In this document: piece after piece, positions 18,564 through 26,840 of the stretch | Numbering within the stretch: the first letter of the stretch is position 1 | Layout of the letters: every line of letters begins with the position of its first letter | NCBI GenBank assembly: GCA_004557735.1 | Contig: SFFV01000025.1 | Span: 1 to 51,045 of the forward strand | DNA: 51,045 nucleotides | Origin: Clostridiales bacterium | GTDB taxonomy: Bacteria > Bacillota > Clostridia > Oscillospirales > Oscillospiraceae | Direction: 5' to 3' | Notes under the pieces: generated by a model | Databases searched by the model: none | What the model was told of the DNA's origin: nothing | Seen by the model: the letters and a program-made list of their open reading frames with translations, nothing else | Made by a program: the position numbers and the translations under genes

Positions 18564-20704
18564 ACGTTTTTCTCCTTTCCCGGCGCGCGCAGCGCGCGGG
18601 TGAGCGCGGCGCGTCCCGCCGCGAGACGTTCGTTCCGCGGCGCAGCGTCCGGCATTCCCGCCCCCAGCGCCGCCTCCAGGGCGGCGGTCATGTCCCCGGT
18701 CTCCGCCGCGGCGCGGTACGGCAGGCCGCACTCCTTCGCAAACGCGGCAATGCGCCCGTCGCCGTCGACGCCGAAAGCGGGCGTGAGCGCAAGGCATGAG
18801 AGCGTGAGCGCGTGCAGGCGCATGGAAACCGTGAACCGGGCCGAGGCGAAAAGGCGCGTGAGCGCCCCGGTCTCTTCCGGCGCGGCGGCGGCTTCCCCGC
18901 CGGTCTCCGCGGCCAGCGCGCGGCAGAGCGGCAGATCCTGCCGGACGTTCATGGCAACGTACCGCACCTTCCAGCCGCGCTTTGCGGCGATCTCCGCGGC
19001 GGCGCGGGCAGCCTCCGCGGGAAACGGCGGCGCGCCGCGTCCCCGCCGGGGACATACGAGAAGAATATCCTCCCGTTGGGCAGGAGAAATGTCCGTTTCG
19101 ATCGACGGGTCCGCGCCGAGAACAAGCTCCGGCTCACTTACGCCATGCTCTTTTGCCGCGGCAAGGCTCTCCCTCTCCCGAAAGACGATCGTGTCGGCGC
19201 AATCGTTCAGCGCCGCCGTGCATTTGGCCCAGCCGCCCGGTGAAAGCGGGCCGAGCCCCGCGCCGTACAGAAGCGTGCGGCAGCCGCTCCGCTTCCCCTT
19301 TTGCAGCAGCGCGAGATAGTATGCGAGCGAGCGGCGGGACGTCGCGTCCTGCAAAAGGTTCCCGCCGCCGAAGACGAGCGTGCGGGCGCATTTCATCCGG
19401 CGCGAAAGGGCGGGAAAGTTCAGATAGTACAGGCTGTCGGCATCAAACCGGCGCGCCGTTTCCTTCGGCCGGCGCGAGAGCAGCGTGACCGCGCACTCCG
19501 GCGCGGCGGCGCGGACGTCCCGCAGAAGGTTTTCGAGCATCAGCTCGTCCCCCCGGTTGCCGCAGCCGTAGGCTCCGGCGAGCACGGCCTCGCGCCGGGG
19601 CGAGAGGACGGCGCGGCAAATTTCTTTTTCGCGCCGCGCCATGGCGGAGAGGGAAAACTCCTTCGCCGTCCGCTCGCAGAGCGCCGCGCCGAGTTTTTCG
19701 CGCAGCGCCGCGTCGCGCGAGAGCCGCAGAAGGCCCGAGGCGAGCGCGGCGGCGTCGCGGCGCGCGATGAGAAGGCCGTGGACGCCGTTCTCCACAAGCT
19801 CCGGCACGCCGCCGACGGCGGTCGCGATGACCGGCACACGGTATTTTGCCGCGTCGGTGAGCGCGTAGGGAAACGTCTCCGAAAGGGATGTGAGAAGGCA
19901 GATATCGAGACTCGCATAGAGCGCGTCCGTATCGTTGAGCCAGCCGACAAAGTGGACGCGCTCTCCGACGCCCAGCTCCTTCGAGAGCGCGCGGAGCATT
20001 TTCTCCTCCGTGCCCGCTCCGGCGAGGATAAGACGAAGTCTCGGCTCTTCCCGCGCCGCGGCGGCAAAGCCGCGCAGCATCGTGGAAAGGTCCTTCACGG
20101 CGTCGAACCGCGCCGCAGTCCCGGCCAGAATATCGTCCGGCGCAGCGGAGACGCCGTGCGCGGCGAGAAAGGCTTCCCGGTCCGCCGCCGGCGGGGGCGG
20201 CGTCACATCCGCGCCGTTATATATGGAAAAGAGCTTCCCGCGCCGGAAGTTTCGGGCGGCATACGTTTCGCGCATCGCGCCCGACACGCACACGAGCGCG
20301 TCCATTTTGCGAAGCGCAAGGCCGTTGAGCGTGCCGTACGCCAGCCGGGCGAGAGGCCGGTGCAGATAGTCAAGCCGGTGATCGCTGTGGACTGTCGACA
20401 CGGCCGGCACGCCGAGAGAGGAGCGAAGCAGCGCCGCCGTGAGATTGGCGCGGCTTCCGTGGCAGCGGACGAGGTCGAACCCGCCGGAGCGGATGTATCG
20501 TCCCGCTTCGCGCAGCTGCGCGAAAAAGCTGCCGGAAAGGACCCGGCACGGGATGCCGCGCTCCCGCGCGGCGTCGGCAAGCGCGCCGCCGCCCAGACAC
20601 AGAAGCTGCGCTTCCCCGGTTTTGTTCAGCTCGCCGAGCAGCCGGAGAACATGGGTGCGCGCGCCCCCGGCGTCGCTTCCGCTGATGAGATGTACGGTTT
20701 TCAC
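18560..20704 (-). CDS. csaB: Fusion: GT4 glycosyltransferase + CsaB-type polysaccharide pyruvyl transferase
   Basis: 714 aa. Residues 1 to about 365 are a GT-B, family 4 glycosyltransferase: SGSDAGGARTHV glycine loop, AGTAARFDAVKDL, and the nucleotide-sugar region SLSETFPYALTDA with Glu276. Residues about 372-714 are a pyruvyl transferase: GAYGCGNRGDELML, FGGGNLLQD, GAGLGPL and SMRLHALTLSCL. CsaB adds pyruvate ketals to secondary wall polymers, which then anchor SLH-domain proteins. No signal peptide, so a cytoplasmic polymer-assembly role is expected. GTG 20704 is chosen because AAGGAG lies 7 bp upstream and upstream codons look non-coding. Confidence 0.85.
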   Translation of the reverse strand: MKTVHLISGSDAGGARTHVLRLLGELNKTGEAQLLCLGGGALADAARERGIPCRVLSGSFFAQLREAGRYIRSGGFDLVRCHGSRANLTAALLRSSLGVPAVSTVHSDHRLDYLHRPLARLAYGTLNGLALRKMDALVCVSGAMRETYAARNFRRGKLFSIYNGADVTPPPPAADREAFLAAHGVSAAPDDILAGTAARFDAVKDLSTMLRGFAAAAREEPRLRLILAGAGTEEKMLRALSKELGVGERVHFVGWLNDTDALYASLDICLLTSLSETFPYALTDAAKYRVPVIATAVGGVPELVENGVHGLLIARRDAAALASGLLRLSRDAALREKLGAALCERTAKEFSLSAMARREKEICRAVLSPRREAVLAGAYGCGNRGDELMLENLLRDVRAAAPECAVTLLSRRPKETARRFDADSLYYLNFPALSRRMKCARTLVFGGGNLLQDATSRRSLAYYLALLQKGKRSGCRTLLYGAGLGPLSPGGWAKCTAALNDCADTIVFRERESLAAAKEHGVSEPELVLGADPSIETDISPAQREDILLVCPRRGRGAPPFPAEAARAAAEIAAKRGWKVRYVAMNVRQDLPLCRALAAETGGEAAAAPEETGALTRLFASARFTVSMRLHALTLSCLALTPAFGVDGDGRIAAFAKECGLPYRAAAETGDMTAALEAALGAGMPDAAPRNERLAAGRAALTRALRAPGKEKNV

Positions 20705-20724
20705 GCCCGGCTCCTTTCGCGCAT

Positions 20725-20742
20725 CCGGAGAATAATCTCCGG
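20725..20742. repeat. 7-bp inverted repeat upstream of the csaB fusion gene
   Basis: CCGGAGA and TCTCCGG flank ATAA, 21 bp before the GTG start on the minus strand. It could be an operator or a leader hairpin. It also lies just upstream of the divergent promoter at 20750. Confidence 0.45.
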
Positions 20743-20749
20743 CGACGGG

Positions 20750-20778
20750 TTGCCCCGCGGCGGCATACTGTGTTATAC
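20750..20778 (+). promoter_or_regulatory. Possible promoter for the phosphatase-GNAT gene
   Basis: TTGCCC (20750-20755) and TTATAC (20773-20778) are 17 bp apart, with an extended TG just before the -10 box. The ATG is 45 bp downstream. Confidence 0.5.
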
Positions 20779-20822
20779 TTTGAATAGATATTATAACCCA
20801 TTTCCGAGGGAGTTGGCAATAC

Positions 20823-21959
20823 ATGACCCAAATATTCCTTGTCCGGCACGGGCAGGCCGAGGGCAATCTTTTTCGCCGCGTGCAGGGGCAGTCCGACGCA
20901 GATCTCACCGCCGACGGGCGCGCGCAGCTGCCGTATCTTACAAAGCGCTTTGCCGAAACGCCGCTCGCCGCCGTTTATACAAGCCCTCTCCGCCGCGCGG
21001 AGGAGACCGCCGCCGCCATCGCCGGCGGACGGGACATCCCCGTTTTTGTCGACGGGCGGCTCATTGAAATGTGCTTCGGCACATGGGAGATGCGGCCCTG
21101 GGGCGAGGTAAATCTCGAATCGCCGGAGCTCAAGCGCGCGTTTCTCCACGACCCCGACCGCTGGAGCGTTCCGGGCAGCGAAGCGCATGCCGCGGTGCAG
21201 GCGCGTATGCTCGCCGCCATGACGGACATCGCCCGCGCAAACGACGGGAGATCCGTCGCCGTCGCGAGCCACGGCATGGCGATCCGCGCCTTTTTATCGC
21301 GCGTTCTCGGCGTGCCGAGCGAGCGCATCTCCCGGGATGTCCCGCTCGTGAGCAATACGTCCGTAACGCTGCTGCGCTTTGATAACGGCGTGTTTTCCGT
21401 TGTCTATATGGACGACACGACGCATCTGCCCGCGCCGCCCTATGTCCCGTTCCGGGAAAACGGAGAGGCGGACGGCCTGCGGCGCTGCTACGATCTGCGC
21501 TACCGCCCGTTCGATCTCGGCGCCGGGCAGGAGCGCTATATCGCCTGCTACCGCGACGCATGGCGCGGCGCGCACGGCACGACCGAAGGGTTTGACGCCT
21601 CGGCGTGCTGGCTCAGCGCCCAGCTCCACAGCGCCGAAGCGCCGGGGTGCATTACCGAGGCGCTGCTCGAAAACGAATTTGCCGGGATCCTCTCGCTCGA
21701 CGAGCGCCGGGGCCGCGAGCGCGGCATCGGCTGGATCGCGTTTTTGTACGTTGTGCCGGAGCTGCGCGGCCACCACTGCGGCATTCAGCTTGTCGGCACC
21801 GCGGCAATGCGCTTCCGGCAGCTCGGCCGGCGCGCCATGCGTCTCACCGTCGCGCCGGAAAACCCCGCGCTGGGCTTTTACGAGAGGGCCGGCTTCGTGC
21901 GCGTCGGCACGGAGGCGGGCGCTCTCGGCGATCTTATGGTGATGGAATGGACTTTGTAA
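20823..21959 (+). CDS. Fusion: histidine phosphatase (phosphoglycerate mutase-like) + GNAT acetyltransferase
   Basis: 378 aa. Residues 1 to about 195 are a phosphatase of the RHG superfamily: LVRHGQAEGN with the nucleophile His9, SPLRRAEET, and the second catalytic His in ASHGMAI. Residues about 225-378 are a GNAT domain: AGILSLDERRGRERGIGWIAFLYV, ELRGHHCGIQLV as acetyl-CoA motif A, and NPALGFYERAGF. Substrates are unknown for both. The start has GAGGGAG upstream. The stop overlaps the next gene by 13 nt, so the two proteins are probably made together. Confidence 0.85.
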   Translation: MTQIFLVRHGQAEGNLFRRVQGQSDADLTADGRAQLPYLTKRFAETPLAAVYTSPLRRAEETAAAIAGGRDIPVFVDGRLIEMCFGTWEMRPWGEVNLESPELKRAFLHDPDRWSVPGSEAHAAVQARMLAAMTDIARANDGRSVAVASHGMAIRAFLSRVLGVPSERISRDVPLVSNTSVTLLRFDNGVFSVVYMDDTTHLPAPPYVPFRENGEADGLRRCYDLRYRPFDLGAGQERYIACYRDAWRGAHGTTEGFDASACWLSAQLHSAEAPGCITEALLENEFAGILSLDERRGRERGIGWIAFLYVVPELRGHHCGIQLVGTAAMRFRQLGRRAMRLTVAPENPALGFYERAGFVRVGTEAGALGDLMVMEWTL

Positions 21960-23089
21960 CGCATTTTTGCGAAAATCCCGCTTATCCTAACAACACCTAT
22001 ACCGTTGCGCATCCGACGTTTGACGATCATTCCCGCATCATCGCCGTATCGGACGTCCACGGGAATCTCCCGTATCTTCGCGGTCTCGTGGAAAAGCTCC
22101 ATCTGCGTGCCGACGACTCGCTCGTGCTGCTCGGCGATCTGGTGGAAAAAGGGCCGGAAAGCCTTGCCACGCTCCGCTACGCCATGGCGCTGCGGGAAAA
22201 GTGCCGGGTGTACCCGGTGCTCGGCAACTGCGATTTCTGGCATCTCTGGGTGGACGGGTGTGACATGGAATGGGACACGCGGACGCTCGCCCATCTCCTG
22301 CGCCAGAAGCGGACGGCGCGCAGCGGACTCATTCTCGAAATGTGCGCCGAGCTTGGCGAAACGCTCTCCCCGGACACCGAGCTTGTCTCTCTCAAGGCAC
22401 GGCTGCGCGAGGCGTTCGCGCCGGAATTTGACTATCTCCGTGCCATGCCGTTCGCGCTGGAGAGCGACAAATACATTTTCGTCCACGGCGGTATCCCCCA
22501 CGGCGAAACGCTCGAGAGCGCCGGGCCGTGGCGGTGCATGAAGATCAACAGCTTTTACGCCGCCCGCCCCCACTTCAAAAAGTGGGTCGTCACCGGCCAT
22601 ACGCCGGTATGCCTGTACGGGACAAACACCATTTCCGCCGTGCCGATCGTCGATCCGGCGTGCCGCGTTGCCAGCATCGACGGCGGGTGCGTCCTCAAGG
22701 ACGACGGGCAGCTCAACGCGCTCATCATCCGCCGCGGAAAGTTCACGAGCGAATGGTACGACCCGTTCCCGTCCGGCCGCGCGCTCGACGCGCAGAAAAA
22801 GGGCGCGCGCTCGGCATACATCCGCTGGGGCGATAACGCCGTGGAGCCCGTTGAGCTTGGGCGCGAGTGGTGCCGTATCCGGCACATCCGCACGGGGTAC
22901 GTCATGGACGTGCCGACCGATTTTCTCTACGAATCCAAAGGCGTGCTGCGCGTGAACGACGTGACCGATCACCGTCCCGCCGTCGCGCCGGGCGACGTTA
23001 TCCGCATCGTGCGCGAAACCGACCGCGGGTACTGGATCAAGAAAAACGGCGTTTCCGGCTGGTATTCCGGGCGCATCGAGCGTCTGTAA
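21947..23089 (+). CDS. Metallophosphoesterase with C-terminal SH3-like domain
   Basis: 380 aa. Calcineurin-type blocks are present in order: SDVHGN (Asp36, His38), GDLVEKGP (Asp64), GNCD (Asn94, Asp96), FVHGG and GHTP. The third block is normally GNH[DE]; here Cys95 replaces the His that acts as general acid in many members. Residues about 310-380 look like a bacterial SH3-type fold ending GYWIKKNGVSGWYSGRIERL. No signal peptide. It may hydrolyse a nucleotide or phosphoprotein (PrpA/ApaH-like), unproven. The start at 21947 lies inside the preceding gene and gives the best N-terminus; the upstream site is weak. Confidence 0.8.
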   Translation: MDFVTHFCENPAYPNNTYTVAHPTFDDHSRIIAVSDVHGNLPYLRGLVEKLHLRADDSLVLLGDLVEKGPESLATLRYAMALREKCRVYPVLGNCDFWHLWVDGCDMEWDTRTLAHLLRQKRTARSGLILEMCAELGETLSPDTELVSLKARLREAFAPEFDYLRAMPFALESDKYIFVHGGIPHGETLESAGPWRCMKINSFYAARPHFKKWVVTGHTPVCLYGTNTISAVPIVDPACRVASIDGGCVLKDDGQLNALIIRRGKFTSEWYDPFPSGRALDAQKKGARSAYIRWGDNAVEPVELGREWCRIRHIRTGYVMDVPTDFLYESKGVLRVNDVTDHRPAVAPGDVIRIVRETDRGYWIKKNGVSGWYSGRIERL

Positions 23090-23103
23090 GAAAGGAGCTT
23101 TTC

Positions 23104-23838
23104 ATGTATTTGCAGGACTATTTTGTTTTCCTTCTCGCCCTGCTCGCGTGCATGGTGTTTTCGATGATCGCGGGCGGTAAGGTAAAGAGCGCGTATTCCG
23201 CGTACAGCCGTCTGCCCTGCCGCAGCGGTCTCTCCGGGCGCGACGCCGCCGAGCGGCTGCTGCGCATGAACGGCGTGACCGACATCGCTCTCGGCCGCGT
23301 TTCCGGCGAGCTGACCGACCACTATGCCCCGAACCGGAGCATCGTGAATCTTTCGGCAGGCACCGCGGACAGCCGCTCCGTTGCCGCCGTGGCGGTCGCC
23401 GCGCACGAGATCGGCCATGTGATGCAGAACAAAGAGGGCTACGGCCCCTACCGGCTGCGCACGGCGCTCGTGCCGGTCGTGAATTTCGGCTCGCGGCTCG
23501 CCATGCCGCTCGTGCTCATCGGTATCCTGCTCGACGCCTACGTCCGCACGGCGAACCCCGACACGGGCTTTTATGTCGCCATGGCCGGCGTTGTGCTCTA
23601 CGGCGGATCGTTCCTCTTCTCGCTTGTCACGCTGCCCGTGGAGCTGGACGCCTCGCGCCGCGCCGGGGAAATGCTCCTCGCCGCGGGCGTGATCGCGGAG
23701 GACGAGCTGCCCGCGGCAAAGAAGGTCCTCTCCGCCGCGGCGCTCACCTATCTCGCGTCGCTGCTCACGTCGTTTGTCTATTTCCTCCGGTTTCTGCTGT
23801 ACGTGCTCTCCGTTTTCGGGAAGCGCGACAGAAGATGA
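23104..23838 (+). CDS. YugP-type zinc metallopeptidase, membrane-bound
   Basis: 244 aa. A transmembrane helix spans about 7-24 and two or three more hydrophobic stretches follow residue 120. The zinc motif HEIGH is at residues 101-105, with a downstream Glu in PVELDASRRA as likely third ligand. This is the neutral zinc metallopeptidase family of B. subtilis YugP; physiological substrates are not known. AAGGAGC precedes the ATG, 14 bp after the metallophosphoesterase stop. Confidence 0.88.
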   Translation: MYLQDYFVFLLALLACMVFSMIAGGKVKSAYSAYSRLPCRSGLSGRDAAERLLRMNGVTDIALGRVSGELTDHYAPNRSIVNLSAGTADSRSVAAVAVAAHEIGHVMQNKEGYGPYRLRTALVPVVNFGSRLAMPLVLIGILLDAYVRTANPDTGFYVAMAGVVLYGGSFLFSLVTLPVELDASRRAGEMLLAAGVIAEDELPAAKKVLSAAALTYLASLLTSFVYFLRFLLYVLSVFGKRDRR

Positions 23839-23856
23839 GCCGTCGGACCGTATGGA

Positions 23857-23894
23857 AAAACCGTTCCTCTCCCGACCGGGAAAGGAACGGTTTT
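23857..23894. terminator. Bidirectional terminator between yugP-like gene and udk
   Basis: The stem of 23857-23874 with 23877-23894 has a single mismatch and is flanked by AAAA on one side and TTTTC on the other. It closes two convergent genes. Confidence 0.85.
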
Positions 23895-23910
23895 CTTTAT
23901 AATGCTTGTG

Positions 23911-24561
23911 TCACGCATTCTCATCGAGATGGCGCTGGATGCGGCCTATGATGAGATCGAGCGCCACGGGGTTTTTGCCGCCCTGCGGCACGATGATGTC
24001 GGCATTTTTCTTCGACGGCTCCACGTACTTTTCGTGCATGGGCTTGACGGTGTTCTGCCACTGCTCCACCACGCTGCGCACCGTGCGGCCGCGCTTTTCG
24101 GTGTCGCGCAGCACGCGCCTGGCAAGGCGCACGTCGGCGTCGGCGTCGACAAACACGCGGATGTCCATGAGGTTGGAGAGCGCCGGATCGGCGAAGATCA
24201 GTATGCCCTCGACCAGGATGACCGGGCGCGGCTCGATCTCCATGGTCTCCCCGCTGCGGTTATGCACCTTGAAATCATAGACCGGACAGTGGATCGAGCG
24301 CCCCTGCTTCAAAAGGCGCAGGTGCTCGATCATCATTTCCGTTTCGAACGCCTCGGGGCAGTCATAGTTGAGTCTGGTGCGCTCCTCGTAGGTGAGATCG
24401 TCGTGGGCGCGGTAGTAGTTGTCGTGGTGGACGATGCACACCTTTTCGCCGAAGCGCCTGACAAGGTTGTTGGTGAGCGTCGTTTTGCCGCCGCCGGAGC
24501 CGCCGGCGATGCCGACGACCAGAATATCCGGCAGGGCCGTTCGGTTGCCCTTTTCCTCCAT
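23911..24561 (-). CDS. udk: Uridine kinase
   Basis: 216 aa. It phosphorylates uridine and cytidine to the monophosphates. The P-loop is GIAGGSGGGKTT (Lys26), and VHHDNYYRAHDDL, NYDCPEAFE and YDFKVHNR are the standard Udk landmarks. The ATG shares one base with the stop of the upstream permease gene (TGATG), so it is translationally coupled to the nucleoside transporter, consistent with uptake followed by trapping as nucleotide. Confidence 0.94.
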   Translation of the reverse strand: MEEKGNRTALPDILVVGIAGGSGGGKTTLTNNLVRRFGEKVCIVHHDNYYRAHDDLTYEERTRLNYDCPEAFETEMMIEHLRLLKQGRSIHCPVYDFKVHNRSGETMEIEPRPVILVEGILIFADPALSNLMDIRVFVDADADVRLARRVLRDTEKRGRTVRSVVEQWQNTVKPMHEKYVEPSKKNADIIVPQGGKNPVALDLIIGRIQRHLDENA

Positions 24562-25575
24562 CAGCGCGTACCCTTATCGTAGGGGATGCCCTCGGCCTTC
24601 GGGGCGCGGGAGCTCTTGGACGTGAACGCCAGCACGATGAGCGTGATGAGATACGGCAGCAGCCGGTAGAAGTGCGAGCCGATGCCGATATTTGCCAGCC
24701 AGAACACGCCGTCACCGTTGATATCCAGCGTGGAGTAGGAGGCCGCGATGCACTTGAAAAGACCGAACAGCAGCGCGCCGCCCGCCACGTTCAGCGGCTT
24801 CCAGTTGCCGAAGATCATAACGGCGAGAGCGAGGAAGCCGAAGCCCGCCACGTCGCCGTTCGAGCTGCAGTTGGCTGTCGTCATGGCGTAAACAAAGCCG
24901 CCCATGCCCGCGAGCGCGCCGGAGATGGTCACGCCCCACGTTGATGCCGAGCGACGCCGCCGCCTGGGGATTTTCGCCGCACGCGCGCAGACGCAGGCCG
25001 AAGCGCGTTTTGTAGAGGATGACCGAAAGGATCACGAAAATGATGATGACAACATAGGTGGCGAGATAGACCTTGTGCAGGAACGTTTCGCCGAGAAAGC
25101 CGATGTCGGCGTTTCTCTCAAAGCCCAGCGTCGTTTTCTTGATCATAAACCAGCTCGCGCTGTCGCCGGAGAGGAGCTGCAGCGTGTTCTGGTTGGCGAT
25201 CACGCGGATGAGGAAGAGCACCAGCGCCGGGGCGAGCATGTTCAGCGCCGTGCCGCCGATGGTCTGGTCGGCCTTGAGGTTGATCGCCGCAAACGCCAGC
25301 AGCAGCGAGAACACCGCGCCGAGCGCCGCCGCCGCAAGCATCGAGAGCAGCATATACCCCTGCAGCGCCATCCAGTCCCCGGCGGCCTTGGCCGCGTCGA
25401 AGCTGCCGGTCGCCTGCAGGATACGCACGAACAGCACGCCGATGAACGCGCCGAAGATCATAATGCCTTCCAGCGCAAGGTTGATGATGCCGCTGCGCTC
25501 GGCGAAAATGCCCGCCAGCGCCACGATCATCAGAGGTATCGCATAAATGAGCGTCTGCCGAATCAGAAATGCCAT
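24561..25575 (-). pseudogene. NupQ-like nucleoside ABC permease, frameshifted
   Basis: Two overlapping reading frames make one permease. The 5' frame (25575 down to a stop at 24712) encodes MAFLIRQTLIYAIPLMIV, IFAERSGIINLALEG and runs to ENPQAAASLGINV. The 3' frame resumes at GVTISGALAGMGGFVY (24932) and ends at 24561. Between GINV and GVTI homologues carry about six residues (of the type YKMRYI); here they are missing and the frame shifts at about 24935-24937. This looks like an out-of-frame deletion of roughly 17 nt. If real, the second permease of the transporter is broken; an assembly error is the alternative. The start overlaps the preceding permease stop by one base. Confidence 0.8.
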
Positions 25576-26840
25576 TACTCCTGCGCCTCCTTTCCGTCCG
25601 CCGCCGAAGCCGCGGCGGTTTGGTCCTGCGGCGCGCTTTCGGCTGTCGGTTCCGCCGGAGCTTCCGTGAGCGCCGGTTTTTTCTTTTTCCGTCCGCTGAC
25701 CCACATTTTGATCAGCAGCGAGAACGCCGCCATATACACGATCACGGCGATGATAACGTCGGTGATGTACTCGTTATAGGCGGTGAGGTTGGTGAGCTGC
25801 ATACCGGCGATATCCAGAATGGACATGAAGCAGCCGGTGAAGATGACGGCGATGGGGTTGTTCACCGCCAGCAGCGCCACGGCGATGCCGTTGAAGCCGG
25901 CCGCCGGGAGGGTCTGGTAGGTGTTCCAGTAAAACTCCGTGTTGCCGGCAAGGTAGTAGAGCGAGCCGGCCGCGCCGGAGAGGGCGCCGGCGATCGCCAT
26001 GGAGAGGATGATGTTGCGCTTGTCGCGGATGCCGGCGTACCGGGCGGCGTGGCGGTTGGCGCCGCAGGCGCGCAGCTCGTAGCCGAATGTGGTTTTCGTA
26101 AGTACGATGTAAATGACGATCGCGAGCGCAACGGCAATGAGAATGCCGCCGCTGACCTGCGAGCCGGGGAAGATCTTATCCAGGCCGAACTTCGGCGTGG
26201 CGACGTTGTTGAACGTCGTTTTGTAGATGTAGCCGGACTTCGTATTCTCGACCACGTTTTTGAGATTGCTGATATCAAAAAGCCATGTGACGACATTCGC
26301 CGCGATCCAGTTGGTCATGATGCAGGCGATGACCTCGTTGATGTTCAGCAGCGCCTTGAGCATACCGGGGATCGCGCCCCAGAGCGCGCCGGCGGCCATA
26401 CCGCCGAGGAACGCCAGCAGCCAGATGACCGCCGGGGAGACCTGATCGGACGGGATGCTCAGCGCGATGAAGAGCGTCGCGCACGTGCCGGCGAGATACT
26501 GTCCCGGCGCGCCGATGTTGAAAAGGCCGGTCTTGAACGCCGTCGCCACCGAAAGGCCCGTGAGGATCAGCGGCATGGCGCGGAAGAGCATATTGCCCAT
26601 GCTCGCGGGGTTGAAGCCGAACGTCAGCGCGCCGGAGGCGTCGCGTCCGGTGCTGAAGAGGCCGAAGAACACGAGCCGGATGCCCTCCCATGCGCTTTGC
26701 AGGCCGAGCGTCTTGTTCGTGCAGCCGACGATGAGGATGAGCACCGTTCCGGCCAGCAGGCCGATCAGGATGGAGAGGAGAGAGGCGATGATCGACCGGA
26801 CGCCGTCTTTCTTCCAGAAGGAGGTTTTTTCTTCGTTCAT
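25575..26840 (-). CDS. NupP-like ABC transporter permease (nucleoside/BMP family)
   Basis: 421 aa with about nine hydrophobic segments between residues 15 and 365. Signature pieces include TGLSVATAFKTGLFNIGAPGQ, NEVIACIMTNWIA and YELRACGANRHAARYAGI, the cytoplasmic loop that contacts the ATPase. The C-terminal 55 residues are a charged, Ala/Glu-rich tail. It should form the membrane channel with the second permease (24561-25575). The ATG overlaps the ATPase stop by 4 nt. Confidence 0.9.
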   Translation of the reverse strand: MNEEKTSFWKKDGVRSIIASLLSILIGLLAGTVLILIVGCTNKTLGLQSAWEGIRLVFFGLFSTGRDASGALTFGFNPASMGNMLFRAMPLILTGLSVATAFKTGLFNIGAPGQYLAGTCATLFIALSIPSDQVSPAVIWLLAFLGGMAAGALWGAIPGMLKALLNINEVIACIMTNWIAANVVTWLFDISNLKNVVENTKSGYIYKTTFNNVATPKFGLDKIFPGSQVSGGILIAVALAIVIYIVLTKTTFGYELRACGANRHAARYAGIRDKRNIILSMAIAGALSGAAGSLYYLAGNTEFYWNTYQTLPAAGFNGIAVALLAVNNPIAVIFTGCFMSILDIAGMQLTNLTAYNEYITDVIIAVIVYMAAFSLLIKMWVSGRKKKKPALTEAPAEPTAESAPQDQTAAASAADGKEAQE

